Source of the DNA: Trematomus loennbergii
Lineage: Eukaryota; Chordata; Actinopteri; Perciformes; Nototheniidae
DNA length: 64,000 bases
Reading direction: 5' to 3'
Assembly: GCA_012861695.1 (NCBI GenBank)
Contig: JAAOOA010000618.1
Span: 82,501 to 146,500, forward strand
Shown here piece by piece: positions 12,121 to 24,164 of the stretch (within the stretch, counting starts at the first letter, position 1; every line of letters starts with the position of its first letter). The position numbers were made by a program, and so were the translations under genes. Under the pieces are notes generated by a model. The model searched no databases, was not told the DNA's origin, and was given only the letters and a program-made list of their open reading frames with translations.

Positions 12121-13720
12121 AACAAGAGGCTACGTTCAGCTGGTGTAACGAGAGGCTACGTTCAGCCGGTGTAACGAGAGGCTACGTTCAGCCGGTGTAA
12201 CGAGAGGCTACGTTCAGCCGGTGTAACGAGAGGCTACGTTCAGCCGGTGTAACGAGAGGCTACGTTCAGCCGGTGTAAACGAGAGGCTACGAGAGGCTAC
12301 GTTCAGCCGGTGTAACGAGAGGCTACGAGAGGCTACGTTCAGCCGGTGTAACGAGAGGCTACGAGAGGCTACGTTCAGCCGGTGTAACGAGAGGCTACGT
12401 TCAGCCGGTGTAACGAGAGGCTACGTTCAGCCGGTGTAACGAGAGGCTACGTTCAGCCGGTGTAACGAGAGGCTACGTTCAGCCGGTGTAACGAGAGGCT
12501 ACGTTCAGCCGGTGTAACGAGAGGCTACGTTCAGCCGGTGTAACGAGAGGCTACGTTCAGCCGGTGTAACGAGAGGCTACGTTCAGCCGGTGTAACGAGA
12601 GGCTACGAGAGGCTACGTTCAGCCGGTGTAACGAGAGGCTACGAGAGGCTACGTTCAGCCGGTGTAACGAGAGGCTACGAGAGGCTACGTTCAGCCGGTG
12701 TAACGAGAGGCTACGTTCAGCCGGTGTAACGAGAGGCTACGTTCAGCCGGTTGTAACGAGAGGCTACGTTCAGCCGGTGTAACGAGAGGCTACGAGAGGC
12801 TACGTTCAGCCGGTGTAACGAGAGGCTACGTTCAGCCGGTGTAACGAGAGGCTACGAGAGGCTACGTTCAGCGGGTAACGAGAGGCTACGAGAGGCTACG
12901 AGAGGCTACGTTCAGCCGGTGTAACGAGAGGCTACGAGAGGCTACGTTCAGCCGGTGTAACGAGAGGCTACGTTCAGCCGGTGTAACGAGAGGCTACGTT
13001 CAGCCGGTGTAACGAGAGGCTACGAGGCTACGTTCAGCCGGTGTAACGGAGGCTACGTTCAGCCGGTGTAACGAGAGGCTACGTTCAGCCGGTGTAACGA
13101 GAGGCTACGTTCAGCCGGTGTAACGAGAGGCTACGTTCAGCCGGTGTAACGAGAGGCTACGAGAGGCTACGTTCAGCCGGTGTAACGAGAGGCTACGAGA
13201 GGCTACGTTCAGCCGGTGTAACGAGAGGCTACGTTCAGCCGGTGTAACGAGAGGCTACGTTCAGCCGGTGTAACGAGAGGCTACGAGAGGCTACGTTCAG
13301 CCGGTGTAACGAGAGGCTACGTTCAGCCGGTGTAACGACAGGCTACGTTCAGCCGGTGTAACGAGAGGCTACGTTCAGCCGGTGTAACGAGAGGCTACGT
13401 TCAGCCGGTGTAACGAGAGGCTACGTTCAGCCGGTGTAACGAGAGGCTACGTTCAGCCGGTGTAACGAGAGGCTACGTTCAGCCGGTGTAACGAGAGGCT
13501 ACGTTCAGCCGGTGTAACGAGAGGCTACGAGAGGCTACGTTCAGCCGGTGTAACGAGAGGCTACGAGAGGCTACGTTCAGCCGGTGTAACGAGAGGCTAC
13601 GTTCAGCCGTGTGTAACGAGAGGCTACGTTCAGCCGTGTGTAACGAGAGGCTACGTTCAGCCGGTGTAACGAGAGGCTACGTTCAGCCGGTTGTAACAAG
13701 AGGCTACGTTCAGCTGGTGA
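12121..13720. repeat. 26-bp minisatellite in BED-hAT copy A
   Basis: About 1.6 kb of units reading GAGAGGCTACGTTCAGCC plus GGTGTAAC, with a frequent 36-bp variant in which the first ten bases GAGAGGCTAC are doubled. The outermost units carry CAGCTGGTG instead of CAGCCGGTG, so the edges are older and the core has been homogenised. There are no unique spacers, so it is not a CRISPR array. Confidence 0.98.
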
Positions 13721-13741
13721 TCGGGAGTCGGGACAGAGAAA

Positions 13742-14070
13742 ATGTCAGGAGTTTGGAAGTATTATAAAATTGAAAGCGAAGGCAGTGTAACAGCCAGATG
13801 CAATGTTTGCAAGGCGGAGGTTCCGCGTGGTGGAAAGAACAGAGCTACGTTCAACACGACCAATCTAATACAAACACCAACAACAAACACGACGAGTACA
13901 CAGCGGCCACTCAGGTAACGGCACTGAAACAACCGACACTTTCAGAGACTTCTAAAAGGAAAGAGAAACTGCCCCAGAACAGTGAAAAGGCCAAAACAAT
14001 AACAGCCAAGATAGCTGAATTCATCGCGTTGGATGACCAGCCGTTATCTGTTACCTTTTTTTCCTCTTAA
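13742..14070 (+). pseudogene. hAT transposase remnant (BED zinc finger), truncated
   Basis: The frame starts MSGVWKYYKIESEGSVTAR then CNVCKAEVPRGG, matching the start of a BED-type zinc finger (tryptophan and Cys-x2-Cys half) as in ZBED/hAT transposases. After NTTNLIQ the frame shifts, destroying the His half of the finger. The second frame continues QVTALKQPTLSET to AKIAEFIALDDQPLSV and then runs directly into the right terminus. The dimerisation and catalytic regions of a full transposase (usually 600 or more residues) are absent. Confidence 0.88.
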
Positions 14071-14182
14071 TGCATTGCATAAAGATCGGATGGGGAAAAT
14101 CGGTATCGGCAGATTGTCAAAATCAAATGATCGGAATTGGATCGGGAGCATAAAAAGGTGATCGGGACATCCCAAAAGGAAC

Positions 14183-15397
14183 TAATGTTTGGTTTTACAT
14201 TATGTCAAGTTGAGATTAAATATATTTAAATGATCTTTCAGTGCATCCCAAGTTGCAACTACAAATTACTGTCATTTTAATACATTTTCTGGTTATTTTC
14301 TCAATTAATTGATTAAAATATCAGCTATTTTTTATCAAATGTCCTCATTTTTTTTTTTTTTTTTTTTTTTATAAAATCGTATTAGTTTCACCTCAATCTG
14401 TTTTTTTGTAGATAACTAAAATAAGGTGGAAGGTATGTAGTTTTTTATGTTTACTCGTCAATGATATTGCATGTTGATATCATCACAGTTAGTGTTTCAT
14501 GACGTGAGCGCCGTCTGGTCAACAACTTGACTTTAAAAAAAGGTTTGCTTGTTTACCTACAGATGTCATTTAAATACTACAAAACATGAAGCCTTTACAT
14601 ATCTTGTTTTGTCCGTCCAAACAGATTCATTTTAAATCGTATATTAAGAGGCTGAAAACGGCATTTTCCACATTAAGAATGAGCCTTTTTGCAATCAAGA
14701 GTTGACATCAATCAAGGGGTGCATCTCTTGCAAAGGAACAATGCATGTCTGCAGAAACGCCTCAGCAGCTCGGATATAAGAAAACGTGATATCTGAGGAT
14801 GAAGCTGAGAAGCGAGCAGTCTCTCCTCGTTTCTCTCTCAGCGCTTACTGTACACACACTTCCTGCCTTCAGACGCAGGAGAGGAGTCACTGCAGTCCTC
14901 GTGTTGAGAAACCACAGCGAGGAGGAAGAAGAGAGGGGGAGGACAGACGGGAGTTGTGTGTGATTTTTGCATCACATGCTCACCATTACATAACAGAGTG
15001 TGAGTCACAGAAAACAAGATGACACTCTGATTCATGAGCACCTCGAGACGGCCTGCAGCCAGCGTGTTCACAAAGAAACACTCTGGATGTGAAGCCAAAG
15101 GGACAGAGGTAACTCAACATGAGGAGAGTAAAGTTGGAACAAGTGCACAGCCTGACCCTTCTCCTGATGTCTGGAAACACACTCGGCCAACAACAAGACC
15201 CCGCTCTGCTTCGTGCATTTCAGATGAAGTGACAGGGGGAACATTAAATCAGCTGCTTTAGTCACGGCATCGATGAGTGTGTGGAGCAGAGCCCAAAGAC
15301 ATCATCCTAATGCCTGCAAAGCTGAAGCTGCTGCCAACATGGTGACACCTGTGGCATGTGTGTTTTATAGGAGCATTACAAACCTTATACTACGAAT
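14183..15397. other. Intron; dispersed repeat copy b at 14280-14640
   Basis: 14280-14640 is a diverged copy of sequence also seen at 9127-9370 and, split by an insertion, at 16990-17195 plus 18601-18740. A 24-base T run lies near 14350. 14780-15260 has several short frames on both strands but no recognised similarity or clear splice pair. Confidence 0.5.
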
Positions 15398-16321
15398 CAA
15401 GGGTGTAACTTTGGTTTGAGAAGTGGGGGGGACACAAAACAGGGGGTCCTCCGCAATGAAACATTTTCTCGATTAATTCCATTTCCTGCCTTTCTACAAA
15501 ATATTAGGGACTTATGTGTTAACAAATCCAAGAGAAATGTGTAGTGTATATAATGAGTGTGCACACTTATCTAGTATCCTATCCATGTGAACCTGTTTTA
15601 CGACAGGAGAGAGCTCTCCCTCTCCTTATTGTTGAAACAGCTTCTAATCTCCGTTAGCTCCGGGCTAGCACCAGATGCTAACAACAAAACCCACGTAACT
15701 CTCTCAGTCTCTCTCTCTCTCTCTGTCTGTCTCTCTCTCAGTCTCTCTCTCTCAGTCTCTCCTCTCAGTCTCTCTGTCAGTCTCTCTATATATTTCTCTC
15801 TCTCACTCTCTCAAAGTCCGACAGGAAAGAGCTCCCTCTCCTTATTGTTGAAACAGCTACTAATCTCCGTTAGCTCCGGGGCTAGCACCAGATGCTAACA
15901 ACAACCCACGTAACTCTCTCAGCTCTCTCTCAGTCTCTCTCTGTCTCTCTCTCTGTCTCTATATATTTGTCAGTCTCTCTCTCAGTCTCTCTCTGTTCTA
16001 TATTTGTCTGTCTCTCTCTCACTCTCTCAAAGTCTGACAGGAAGAAAAGCTCTCCCTCTCCTTATTGTTGAAACAGCTACTAATCTCCGTTAGCTCCGAG
16101 CTAGCACCAAATGCTAACAACAACCCCCTCTCTCTCTCTGTCTCTCTCTCTCTCTCACAAGATGCGCTCGTGCCACACACACAGACGCTCCTCCTTGACG
16201 ATGACCGCTTGCGTAAAAAAATAAATAATAAACACATTTAAAAAGTGGGGGGGGACACAAATGGGATTTTGAAAAGTGGTGGGGACATGTCCCCCCTGTC
16301 CCAGTGGAAATTACGCCCATG
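15398..16321. mobile_element. hAT MITE with 8-bp target duplication
   Basis: The ends CAAGGGTGTAACTTTGG and (inverted) CATGGGCGTAATTTCC are flanked by CTACGAAT (15390-15397) and CTAGGAAT (16322-16329), an 8-bp duplication with one difference. GGGGGGGAC motifs lie near both ends. Inside, a segment of about 215 bp containing 'ctccttattgttgaaacag' and 'taatctccgttagctccg' is present three times, joined by CTCTCAGT-rich tracts. No transposase. Confidence 0.85.
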
Positions 16322-16688
16322 CTAGGAATACAATTAAGAATATTACTAGGAATTCACAGCAAAACAGAGTTGGGTCAGATTGTAGGAGTTAGGCTCGGCT
16401 TGGTATTTATGCAGAGAAGCATTAGAGGAAGTTTTCACTGCTGGTCTTGAGACATGTCGCCTTACATTTTACTTCAACAGATTGAAAGATTAAGTCATGC
16501 ATCAGACTTTTTCCAGGGTAAAATTAACCGTAACATGTTGTCGTAACAGAAGTACAAGTCTGACTATTGTACGCATAATAATTAAAGTTGTTGTCTTAAG
16601 TGAACTGCATTTCCACTTTCCATAAAAGATAACCACCATAGAAACATCGGTGCATCTCAGATAAAGTGTGAACACTGAGAGGTCGTAC

Positions 16689-16861
16689 CTTGCTCCTTGA
16701 TCTGCCTGATCTGCTTCACAGTCTCCTTCAGGATTGCACATTTGTCAGGCTTGACGTTGAAGTTGTCGATGTCGTTGAAGTTGGCGAAGATCAGCTCGGC
16801 GAGCTCTTCGATGTATTTGTTCTCGTGCTCGCGGTTTCGCTTCTCGTTGCTCCGCTTTGGA
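16689..16861 (-). CDS. ncoa2: NCOA2 exon encoding the bHLH domain
   Basis: 173 bp, 57 codons between split codons, frame intact. It begins [20 protein letters not shown], continues [18 protein letters not shown] and ends KQIRQIKEQ. This is the basic region and helix-loop-helix at the N-terminus of SRC/p160 coactivators. The text is much closer to NCOA2 than to NCOA1, whose loop differs (LLSANISDIDSLSVKPDKC). Acceptor cttctgcag at 16864-16862 and donor CAAG|gtacga at 16688-16687. The partial first codon joins AG from the start exon to give serine (GPSPKR). The downstream exon supplies the other two bases of a glutamate codon. Confidence 0.97.
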
Positions 16862-17455
16862 CTGCAGAAGAGAAGGAGAAGAACAAGTTAAAGCGTGGAT
16901 ACATGCATGGATGGAAAGAGCGATTCCACGCGAGAGCAGAGATACGCAGCTGCCAAGTGACTGCTGCAAACCTGAAGAGGCAGATCGGGTCAATTATTCT
17001 CCATATGAACAATTATTGTCATGTTGGATTAATTTGCTGGTTATTTTCTCCATTAATTGATTAAAATGTCAATATTTTTAACGTAGACCTTTTATCGTAT
17101 TAGTTTCCCGTCAATCTGTTTTAAAGGAAGGTGATGAAAATAAAGATATTCAGTCAAGTGTTGTCGTTACTTGTCAATGATATTGCGTGTTGATAACTAC
17201 CTAAGGGAGAGCATGTACGTTGACACATTGTGCCTCTCCACCTCTGTTCCCTACTTCTTACCTACTACCCCTTTCCTCAACCTACCCTAAGGGAGTGCAT
17301 GTACGTAGACACGTTAGTTTAGCTGCTATAGGCTTAGACTGTCGGGGGACACCTTGCTTCTTCCTTCTGTCTGTACCTGTATCTGTACTTTCTTTTTGGT
17401 GTCTATATCTACGCCGGGATCCTGAGTCGTGGCTGATCCTGTTGCTGTGGTCCTG

Positions 17456-17555
17456 AGTCCTGGATCCTCTATCCTGAGTCTGGATCCTCTATCCTGAGTC
17501 CTGGATCCTCTATCCTGAGTCCTGGATCCTCTATCCTGAGTCCTGGATCCTGAGT
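17456..17555. repeat. 21-bp tandem repeat in retroposon
   Basis: Four to five units reading CCTGGATCCTCTATCCTGAGT. A predicted minus-strand frame with GLRIEDP repeats is a translation of this array. Confidence 0.9.
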
Positions 17556-17839
17556 CCTGGACTTCGAGTCGTGGCTGAACCTGTCTCTGCGGTCCTGCCT
17601 GACTCTCATCATGCTACTTCCCTGATGGCTCCCACAGGATGTGACATGCATTTCCAAACATTTGGTCTACCTACGCTGTGAAATGTATTATCTCTTCGAT
17701 TTACACACGGCATCTATTGCACGTCTGTCCGTCCTGGGAGAGGGATCCCTCCTCTGTTGCTCTCCCCGAGGTTTCTCACATGTTCCCCTTTAAACTCTGG
17801 GGTTTCTCTCTGGAAGTGTTTCCTTGTACGATGTGAGGG

Positions 17840-18460
17840 TCTAAGGACAGAGGGTCTAAGGACAGAGGGACTAAGGACAGAGGGACTAAGGACAGAGGGT
17901 CTAAGGACAGAGGGTCTAAGGACAGAGGGTCTAAGGACAGAGGGTCTAAGGACAGAGGGTCTAAGGACAAAGGGTCTAAGGACAAAGGGTCTAAGGACAG
18001 AGGGTCTAAGGACAGAGGGTCTAAGGACAGAGGGACTAAGGACAGAGGGTCTAAGGACAAAGGGTCTAAGGACAAAGGGTCTAAGGACAGAGGGTCTAAG
18101 GACAGAGGGTCTAAGGACAAAGGGTCTAAGGTCTAAGGACAGAGGGTATAAGGACAGAGGGTATAAGGACAGAGGGTCTAAGGACAGAGGGTTTAAGGAC
18201 AAAGGGTTTAAGGACAAAGGGTCTAAGGACAAAGGGTCTAAGGACAGAGGGTCTAAGGACAGAGGGTCTAAGGACAGAGGGTCTAAGGACAAAGGGTTTA
18301 AGGACAAAGGGTCTAAGGACAAAGGGTCTAAGGACAGAGGGTCTAATGACAAAGGGTCTAAGGACAGAGGGACTAAGGACAGAGGGTCTAAGGACAGAGG
18401 GTCTAAGGACAGAGGGTCTAAGGACAGAGGGTCTAAGGACAGAGGGTCTAAGGACAGAGG
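17840..18460. repeat. 15-bp minisatellite (GTCTAAGGACAGAGG)
   Basis: About 41 copies of GTCTAAGGACAGAGG with G/A, T/A and C/T variants. Ordinary copies of this retroposon have one such unit, so this is a local expansion. Because 15 is a multiple of three, both strands stay open for over 200 codons, giving false proteins. Confidence 0.97.
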
Positions 18461-18600
18461 GGTTGTTTTCTCATACTGATATTCTGTACAAACTGTGCAA
18501 ATGTCTTATTGTAAAGTATTTGTATTATATGTACAGCACTTTGTCTCGACCACAAAGCGTTTGAAAAATGTGCTATAGAAATAAAACTTGATTTGATTTG

Positions 18601-19140
18601 ATCGTCACAGTTCATGACGTAACTCAGTCTGGTCAACATCTTGACTTGTCATTAAAAAAAGGTTTGTTTGTTTACCTACACATTTCATTTAAATACTACA
18701 AACAGTAAGACTTGAATATCTTATTGTGTCAAGATATTAAGCAGCTGCCAAAATGATGCTGCCAACCTTAAGAGGGTCAATTATTCTCCATATGGCTTGA
18801 AATGCATCCCGAGGCCTCTGCATGGTGCCAACATGGAGCATCAATAAAGGAAACCCTCCTCCTTGAGTGCATGTCTACAGATAAATAATGCAGATTTATT
18901 GTTCAGTGCTCCGGGGTTAGAGCAGTCAGACATTCATGGGAACTACCCGGTTGTTACTGGACAGGATTTAAGATGTGGCTGGCCGGCTTTTACTCTAACC
19001 ATCACCTTTGGTAAATGGGTAATTGATGGTTTTGCAACGGGTAATTTTGCAAAGCAGGGGTCACAGTCGCTGACCACACACACACTGGCCTCGGCTGCAT
19101 GGAAACGACTGTTCCCTTCATACTTGTATAGTTAAGAAAT
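18601..19140. other. Intron; right half of split dispersed repeat
   Basis: 18601-18740 continues the repeat interrupted at 17195 ('cacagttcatgacgt', 'tctggtcaacatcttgactt', 'ggtttgtttgtttacctaca'). 'gggtcaattattctccatatg' at about 18774 repeats the sequence at about 16986, marking a direct duplication around the retroposon. Nothing recognised in 18800-19140. Confidence 0.6.
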
Positions 19141-19167
19141 GTAGTAGAAATGCCTCAAAAGTCTTAC

Positions 19168-19271
19168 CTGGGTCCTAGAAGTTCTGCAGGACATTCTTTG
19201 CGTTTCCGTGACTCTGCCCTGGCAGGGTCAGATGGGTTTTCACCGACTCCATCCTCAATGCATATCAGCGT
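19168..19271 (-). CDS. ncoa2: NCOA2 start-codon exon; start out of frame in this sequence
   Basis: Reading into the bHLH exon, this exon gives DGVGENPSDPARAESRKRKE then CPAELLGPS, the N-terminus of NCOA2 (human MSGMGEN...RKRKECPDQLGPS). Acceptor ttctctag at 19274-19272 and donor CCCAG|gtaaga at 19167-19166. An ATG with A at -3 and G at +4 lies at 19252-19250 and is the obvious start, but here it is one base out of frame and reaches TAG after 25 codons. No other in-frame ATG exists in the exon, and the upstream exon supplies a TGA in frame. One lost G (ATGGG to ATGG) would give MGVGEN; loss of AGTG would give MSGVGEN. A Met-His-stop mini frame ends two bases before the ATG. Confidence 0.9.
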
Positions 19272-19359
19272 CTAGAGAAGGGAAAAACATAGACGGAAAA
19301 TGTATGAAAACACGTGTGAATTTAAAAAAAAAGCTTCATATGTTCGTGCATGCATCGAC

Positions 19360-19650
19360 GTACCGACTATAAGCTTGTTGAAGTGCGCTCCAAAATATTG
19401 TTGATCTTGTTTATTGTATTTATTATTTTGATATTATTTATTTAAATGTATCATTTATTTTTGTATTGGTTTTTCAGTTGAATTATACGTTCAGGATAAT
19501 CAACAGTTAAAAAGATACTGTTCAAATTATTATTTGTATTTAAAAGTTCAATAAATGGTTTTCAAAGTCAATGAATAATATTTAATAATCGTGATATCAA
19601 TTATTGACCAAAATAATCATGATTATTGCCATAATCGCACAGCCCTATTT
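19360..19650. mobile_element. hAT MITE fragment (CAGCCCTA terminus)
   Basis: It shares 'gaagtgcgctccaaaatat', 'ttcagttgaattatacgttc', 'ggataatcaacagttaaaaa' and 'aataatcgtgatatcaatta' with 37829-38115, and in reverse with 50170-50478. It ends 'cataatcgcacagccctatt', matching the TAGGGCTG-type terminus common among fish hAT MITEs. Confidence 0.65.
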
Positions 19651-19706
19651 TCTTGTGTAGCCTAAATGCATTTCAACCAGAATAGCAAAAAGTGACTTAT
19701 ATACTG

Positions 19707-21068
<1,362 letters not shown>

Positions 21069-21256
21069 CTGTGAGAGGGAACGTAGAGAAAGAACTTTCC
21101 CCGGCACCATGCACAAGGTTGCAGACATGCTGTGAGAGGGAACGTAGAGAAAGAACTTTCCCCGGCACCATGCACAAGGTTGCAGACATGCTGTGAGAGG
21201 GAACGTAGAGAAAGAACTTTCCCCCGGCACCATGCACAAGGTTGCAGACATGCTGT
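21069..21256. repeat. About 62-bp tandem repeat, three copies
   Basis: 'gtgagagggaacgtagagaa' followed by 'agaactttccccggcaccat' and 'gcacaaggttgcagacatgc' occurs three times with almost no divergence (one extra C in the third), so the duplication is recent. Confidence 0.93.
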
Positions 21257-22326
21257 GTTGTGATCTCAGACAGACACCATGGAAACGGCTGTGAAAACTC
21301 AGCGTTACATAAGGAGGGAACCGTGTGTAGCAGCGTAGCTTAGCATGCTAAGCTAAGGAGGAGCTGGTGACCAGGCACACTTGAGCTCCTTCCTGGTCTG
21401 CAGTGACCTACTTTCAGCTCTTAAGAGGACTGAGTGTTTAAATAAACCGAGAGAGAGAGAGAATCTACTTATTTATATAAAAGTCCAACCCTTTCCTCTG
21501 ACAGTGAAGGTATGAAGTAGAAAATACCTAGAAACAGCACATATCTTAAGCACTACCATGTCATCCCCTTATGGAAAAAACTAATAATGCAATCACAATT
21601 CATGAGTTCATTAACTTTTGTTTATCTGATGTAAATGTAGTGAAGGGAAAAGTGCAACTATTTCCTCTCACAGTAAGTTTAAAGAAGCAGAACATACTCA
21701 AGTAAAGTCCAGTTACCTAAACTAAATAGTACGTATCTTGACCACTACTGCTAATAAAATGATGCATCTCTTACATCCATTCACATTTGATCCTCTTGTG
21801 CAAAAACCAAAATACGCAGCAGGTCAATACTGCATGCACATACATGTTTAATTTGAATGTACAAATAAGACAGCTAAACACCTGAGCTCTGTAAAGTGCC
21901 TCGATAAACATTCATCCGTTTGTCATCTTGTAATCTACTTATTTATAAAAAATAGTTATCACCGCAATAAACCGTATTTAATGTCGTCTTAAAGTACATT
22001 ATTTAATTTATTATTCTGTTCTTGTACATATCATATTCTACTTAAGCAATAGCTCACGACAGGCCGTGGTATATGCTCATTATATCACAGCTAAGGGGCG
22101 TGGTTCGGCCCGACGCGAAGCGGTTACCAAGTGTGGCAATATGAAAGAAAAATACACACTCTAATTTAAATAGTTTTTATTAGTAAATAATGATGTTCAA
22201 AATAAAATAGTCCCTCCGTTGCCTTCTGCACGAAACATGCGAGGTGGTTGCTATGCAACAACACTAACAACAGCTAGCGAACATATTAGACAGTTGATCC
22301 ATTATTTGGCTATTTATTTACATTAA
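21257..22326. other. Intron; 20-bp palindrome at 21336-21355
   Basis: TAGCTTAGCATGCTAAGCTA is a perfect palindrome. 21480-21740 contains 'caaccctttcctctgacag' and 'actatttcctctcacagtaa', related to the 'tactcaagtaaaagta' type fish MITE seen at 46736-47860. 22060-22130 holds 'gtggtatatgctcattatat', repeated directly near 24100. Confidence 0.5.
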
Positions 22327-22705
22327 AGGTAGGGTAGGTAAGTTTGAGAAACCGGCTGGAGATCGCTAGAATTTGAAAATACACAACCGGAGAAAATCTG
22401 CCACTCCTCACAGAGCCCTCCTCCAACACACACGAACGCGCACATGACCAATGAGGGCACGAGATAAGTTTGTGCACAGATGGAAGGCTGACAGGCAGGT
22501 AGGCCATCCAGTTATTTTAGCCGGGCCGGCTCAGATGATTGGTCGTGCTTTTTACAGTATTACGGCTTCCACTGATGAAAGTTTGTTTATGGATTTTTGT
22601 CAAAGCACTTCAGATATTCATTGCTATCGGGATGTTAAGAGCATTCCATGGAATATAACAAAAAGTGTATCTCGAGCCGGTTTCTCAAACTTACCTACCC
22701 CACCT
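22327..22705. mobile_element. TTAA-flanked MITE with ~34-bp inverted repeats
   Basis: Left end AGGTAGGGTAGGTAAGTTTG then AGAAACCGGCT. The right end is its inverted copy (AGCCGGTTTCTCAAAC then TTACCTACC-CCACCT). TTAA lies on each side (22323-22326, 22706-22709). 379 bp, no transposase. The 112-codon frame over its right half is not a gene. Confidence 0.85.
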
Positions 22706-23130
22706 TTAATGTGTATGTTGCCGTTTATTGTGCAGCCACTGAAAACCTGTCCAGCATCAGTAGCATGGCTTACGTGGTTACTTGTATAGGTTGAGAATAT
22801 TGCTCCACTTTCTCCGGTCCCCGAGATTGGGCTTCCAGTAGCTCTGGAGAGAGCTTTCTCACCTGTGGCCACTAACGGTCATCATTTCTCTGCTTTGCTT
22901 CAAGACCCGCATCAGAAAGCTTTTGAATGGTGGTACCTTTCCAGTTTGTCTACCTGCTCTTCACGTAGCTCTGCATGTCGTCCTTTAGGTGCTTTCTGGA
23001 GATAGGCACTGCTCAATCCACTCCTCCATAGTAAGGCCACCCCGGAGGTCCAAGTTAACCTTAAATGTTTCCATCTTAAGCTTTGTTAGTTAGTTAGTTT
23101 CGTAACGGACGAAATGTAAATATATTTATA
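22706..23130. other. Intron, unassigned
   Basis: Moderate GC, no recognised frame. 'tttccatcttaagctttgtt' plus (AGTT)n at about 23070-23102 recurs at about 23990-24030, so the element between them may have been inserted with, or created, a direct duplication. Confidence 0.4.
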
Positions 23131-24163
23131 AACGGACAAGTCAAATCAAGCAATCTGATTGGTCGATAGCGTTTTTGCGGACCTTTTTGATTACAGATTT
23201 GAAAACATCGTTGCTTGCTTTAAAAAGTAGCACAATTCATGATGTCAAACCTTGGGAAGTATCTAGATACCCCTGCCCTAATGCCAAAGGAACTGCACAC
23301 TGAATATGTTTTGCCGTTTGATGTCTATGTCTGGACCGCTGCGTAAAAAGGAGGGTTTCTGCCCATACTTGCCAACCCTCCGATTTTCGCGGGAGACTCC
23401 CGATTTCATAGCCCTCTCCCGGATTCCTCCCGGGGTCATATTTCTCCCGCATTTCTGACAAAATCAGATTTAGTCACGACTGTTTCCACTCGGACTTAAT
23501 ACAGCTTACACAATTGTTTGGTTTCCATGGTAGCGCGTCTCTTTAGTAGCGCGCGCAACTGAAATTCTGAGAGGGTGTTCAGCATGGTGAGGAAGATAGT
23601 CCCAGAAAACAGAACAAGAATCCACAACTCTCCCCTCTGCTCACTCCTTTCCTGTAAAACACAGGTCCAGCCCACACATGCTCAGTCAAGGACGGTGCTA
23701 CAGGCCGCAACTACAATAAGCATGTTAATGTTAATCTAACAGCTCCGGCGGCGATCCACTAGAACCCCCCCCCCCACGGTGGTTTTGAAATGTTCCCGAT
23801 TTCTGAGGTCTCAAGGTTGGCAAGTATGAACACTTCTCCGCTGTTTTCTTGTCCCAGTTTGAAAAGCAAGCAGCATGCAGTTTGCTTTTCAGCCCAACTG
23901 TATACAGTTAAATCGACTGGACTTCTTTCTACAGATGTGAGCGTCCTTAACGGTCAATAAGTCCTTGCTGCACATTATCCCTTACATGTTTCCATCTTAA
24001 GCTTTGTTAGTTAGTTAGTTAGTTTCGTAACAGTTGTTGCTTTTCTCAGACGCGGAGGGATACTGACTTGTTGTGAAAAGTAACTACAATTCTACCCGTG
24101 GTATACACTCATTATATCACGGCTAAGAACCAATCAGATTGCTTGATTTGACCGTTTTATAAT
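23131..24163. mobile_element. Terminal-inverted-repeat element with nested MITE
   Basis: 'aagtcaaatcaagcaatctg' then ATTGGTC at 23138-23164 is inverted at 24129-24155 (ACCAATC then 'agattgcttgatttgacc'). A second element is nested at 23364-23833, starting CATACTTGCCAACCCTCC and ending AAGGTTGGCAAGTATG, again an inverted pair. A run of nine or more C lies near 23767. No transposase recognised in either. Confidence 0.6.
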
Positions 24164-24164
24164 T

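Larger units (their letters stand above)
11872..14174 (+). mobile_element. BED-type hAT element with expanded minisatellite, copy A
   Basis: The left end TAGAGATGTCCCGATCC and right end GGATCGGGACATCCCA are inverted repeats, flanked by a perfect 8-bp target duplication AAAGGAAC (11864-11871 and 14175-14182), the hallmark of hAT transposition. In order it holds the left end, an AT-rich block, 1.6 kb of 26-bp repeats, the first part of a BED zinc-finger transposase gene and the right end. The catalytic part of the transposase is deleted, so the copy is non-autonomous. A second copy in reverse orientation lies at 32923-34784. Confidence 0.93.
17196..18600 (+). mobile_element. L2-like retroposon 3' module carrying two expanded arrays
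   Basis: It contains familiar fish retroposon phrases: 'agctgctataggcttagact', 'ctgggagagggatccctcct', 'tgttgctctccccgaggttt', 'gtgagggtctaaggacagag', and a tail 'tgtgctatagaaataaaact' plus TGATT repeats. Insertion limits are set by comparison with an uninterrupted paralogous copy near 14460-14520, which reads straight through the junction. It holds a 21-bp array at 17456-17555 and a 15-bp array at 17840-18460. L2 affiliation comes from the tail type; no coding remains. Confidence 0.8.

Noticed and set aside
12121..13720. CRISPR-like direct repeats
   Set aside because: The repeats are head to tail without unique spacers, lie inside a hAT transposon and are in animal DNA.
17714..18564. Long frames rich in Pro-Leu-Ser or Gly-Leu-Arg on both strands
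   Set aside because: Translation of a 15-bp minisatellite (multiple of three) inside a retroposon.
21336..21355. 20-bp palindrome TAGCTTAGCATGCTAAGCTA as a regulatory site
   Set aside because: TTAGCATGCTAA words are common in fish DNA through repeated GCTAA/TTAGC motifs, so no special role is claimed.
22451..22789. 112-codon frame
   Set aside because: It overlaps the right half and inverted repeat of the TTAA-flanked MITE at 22327-22705.
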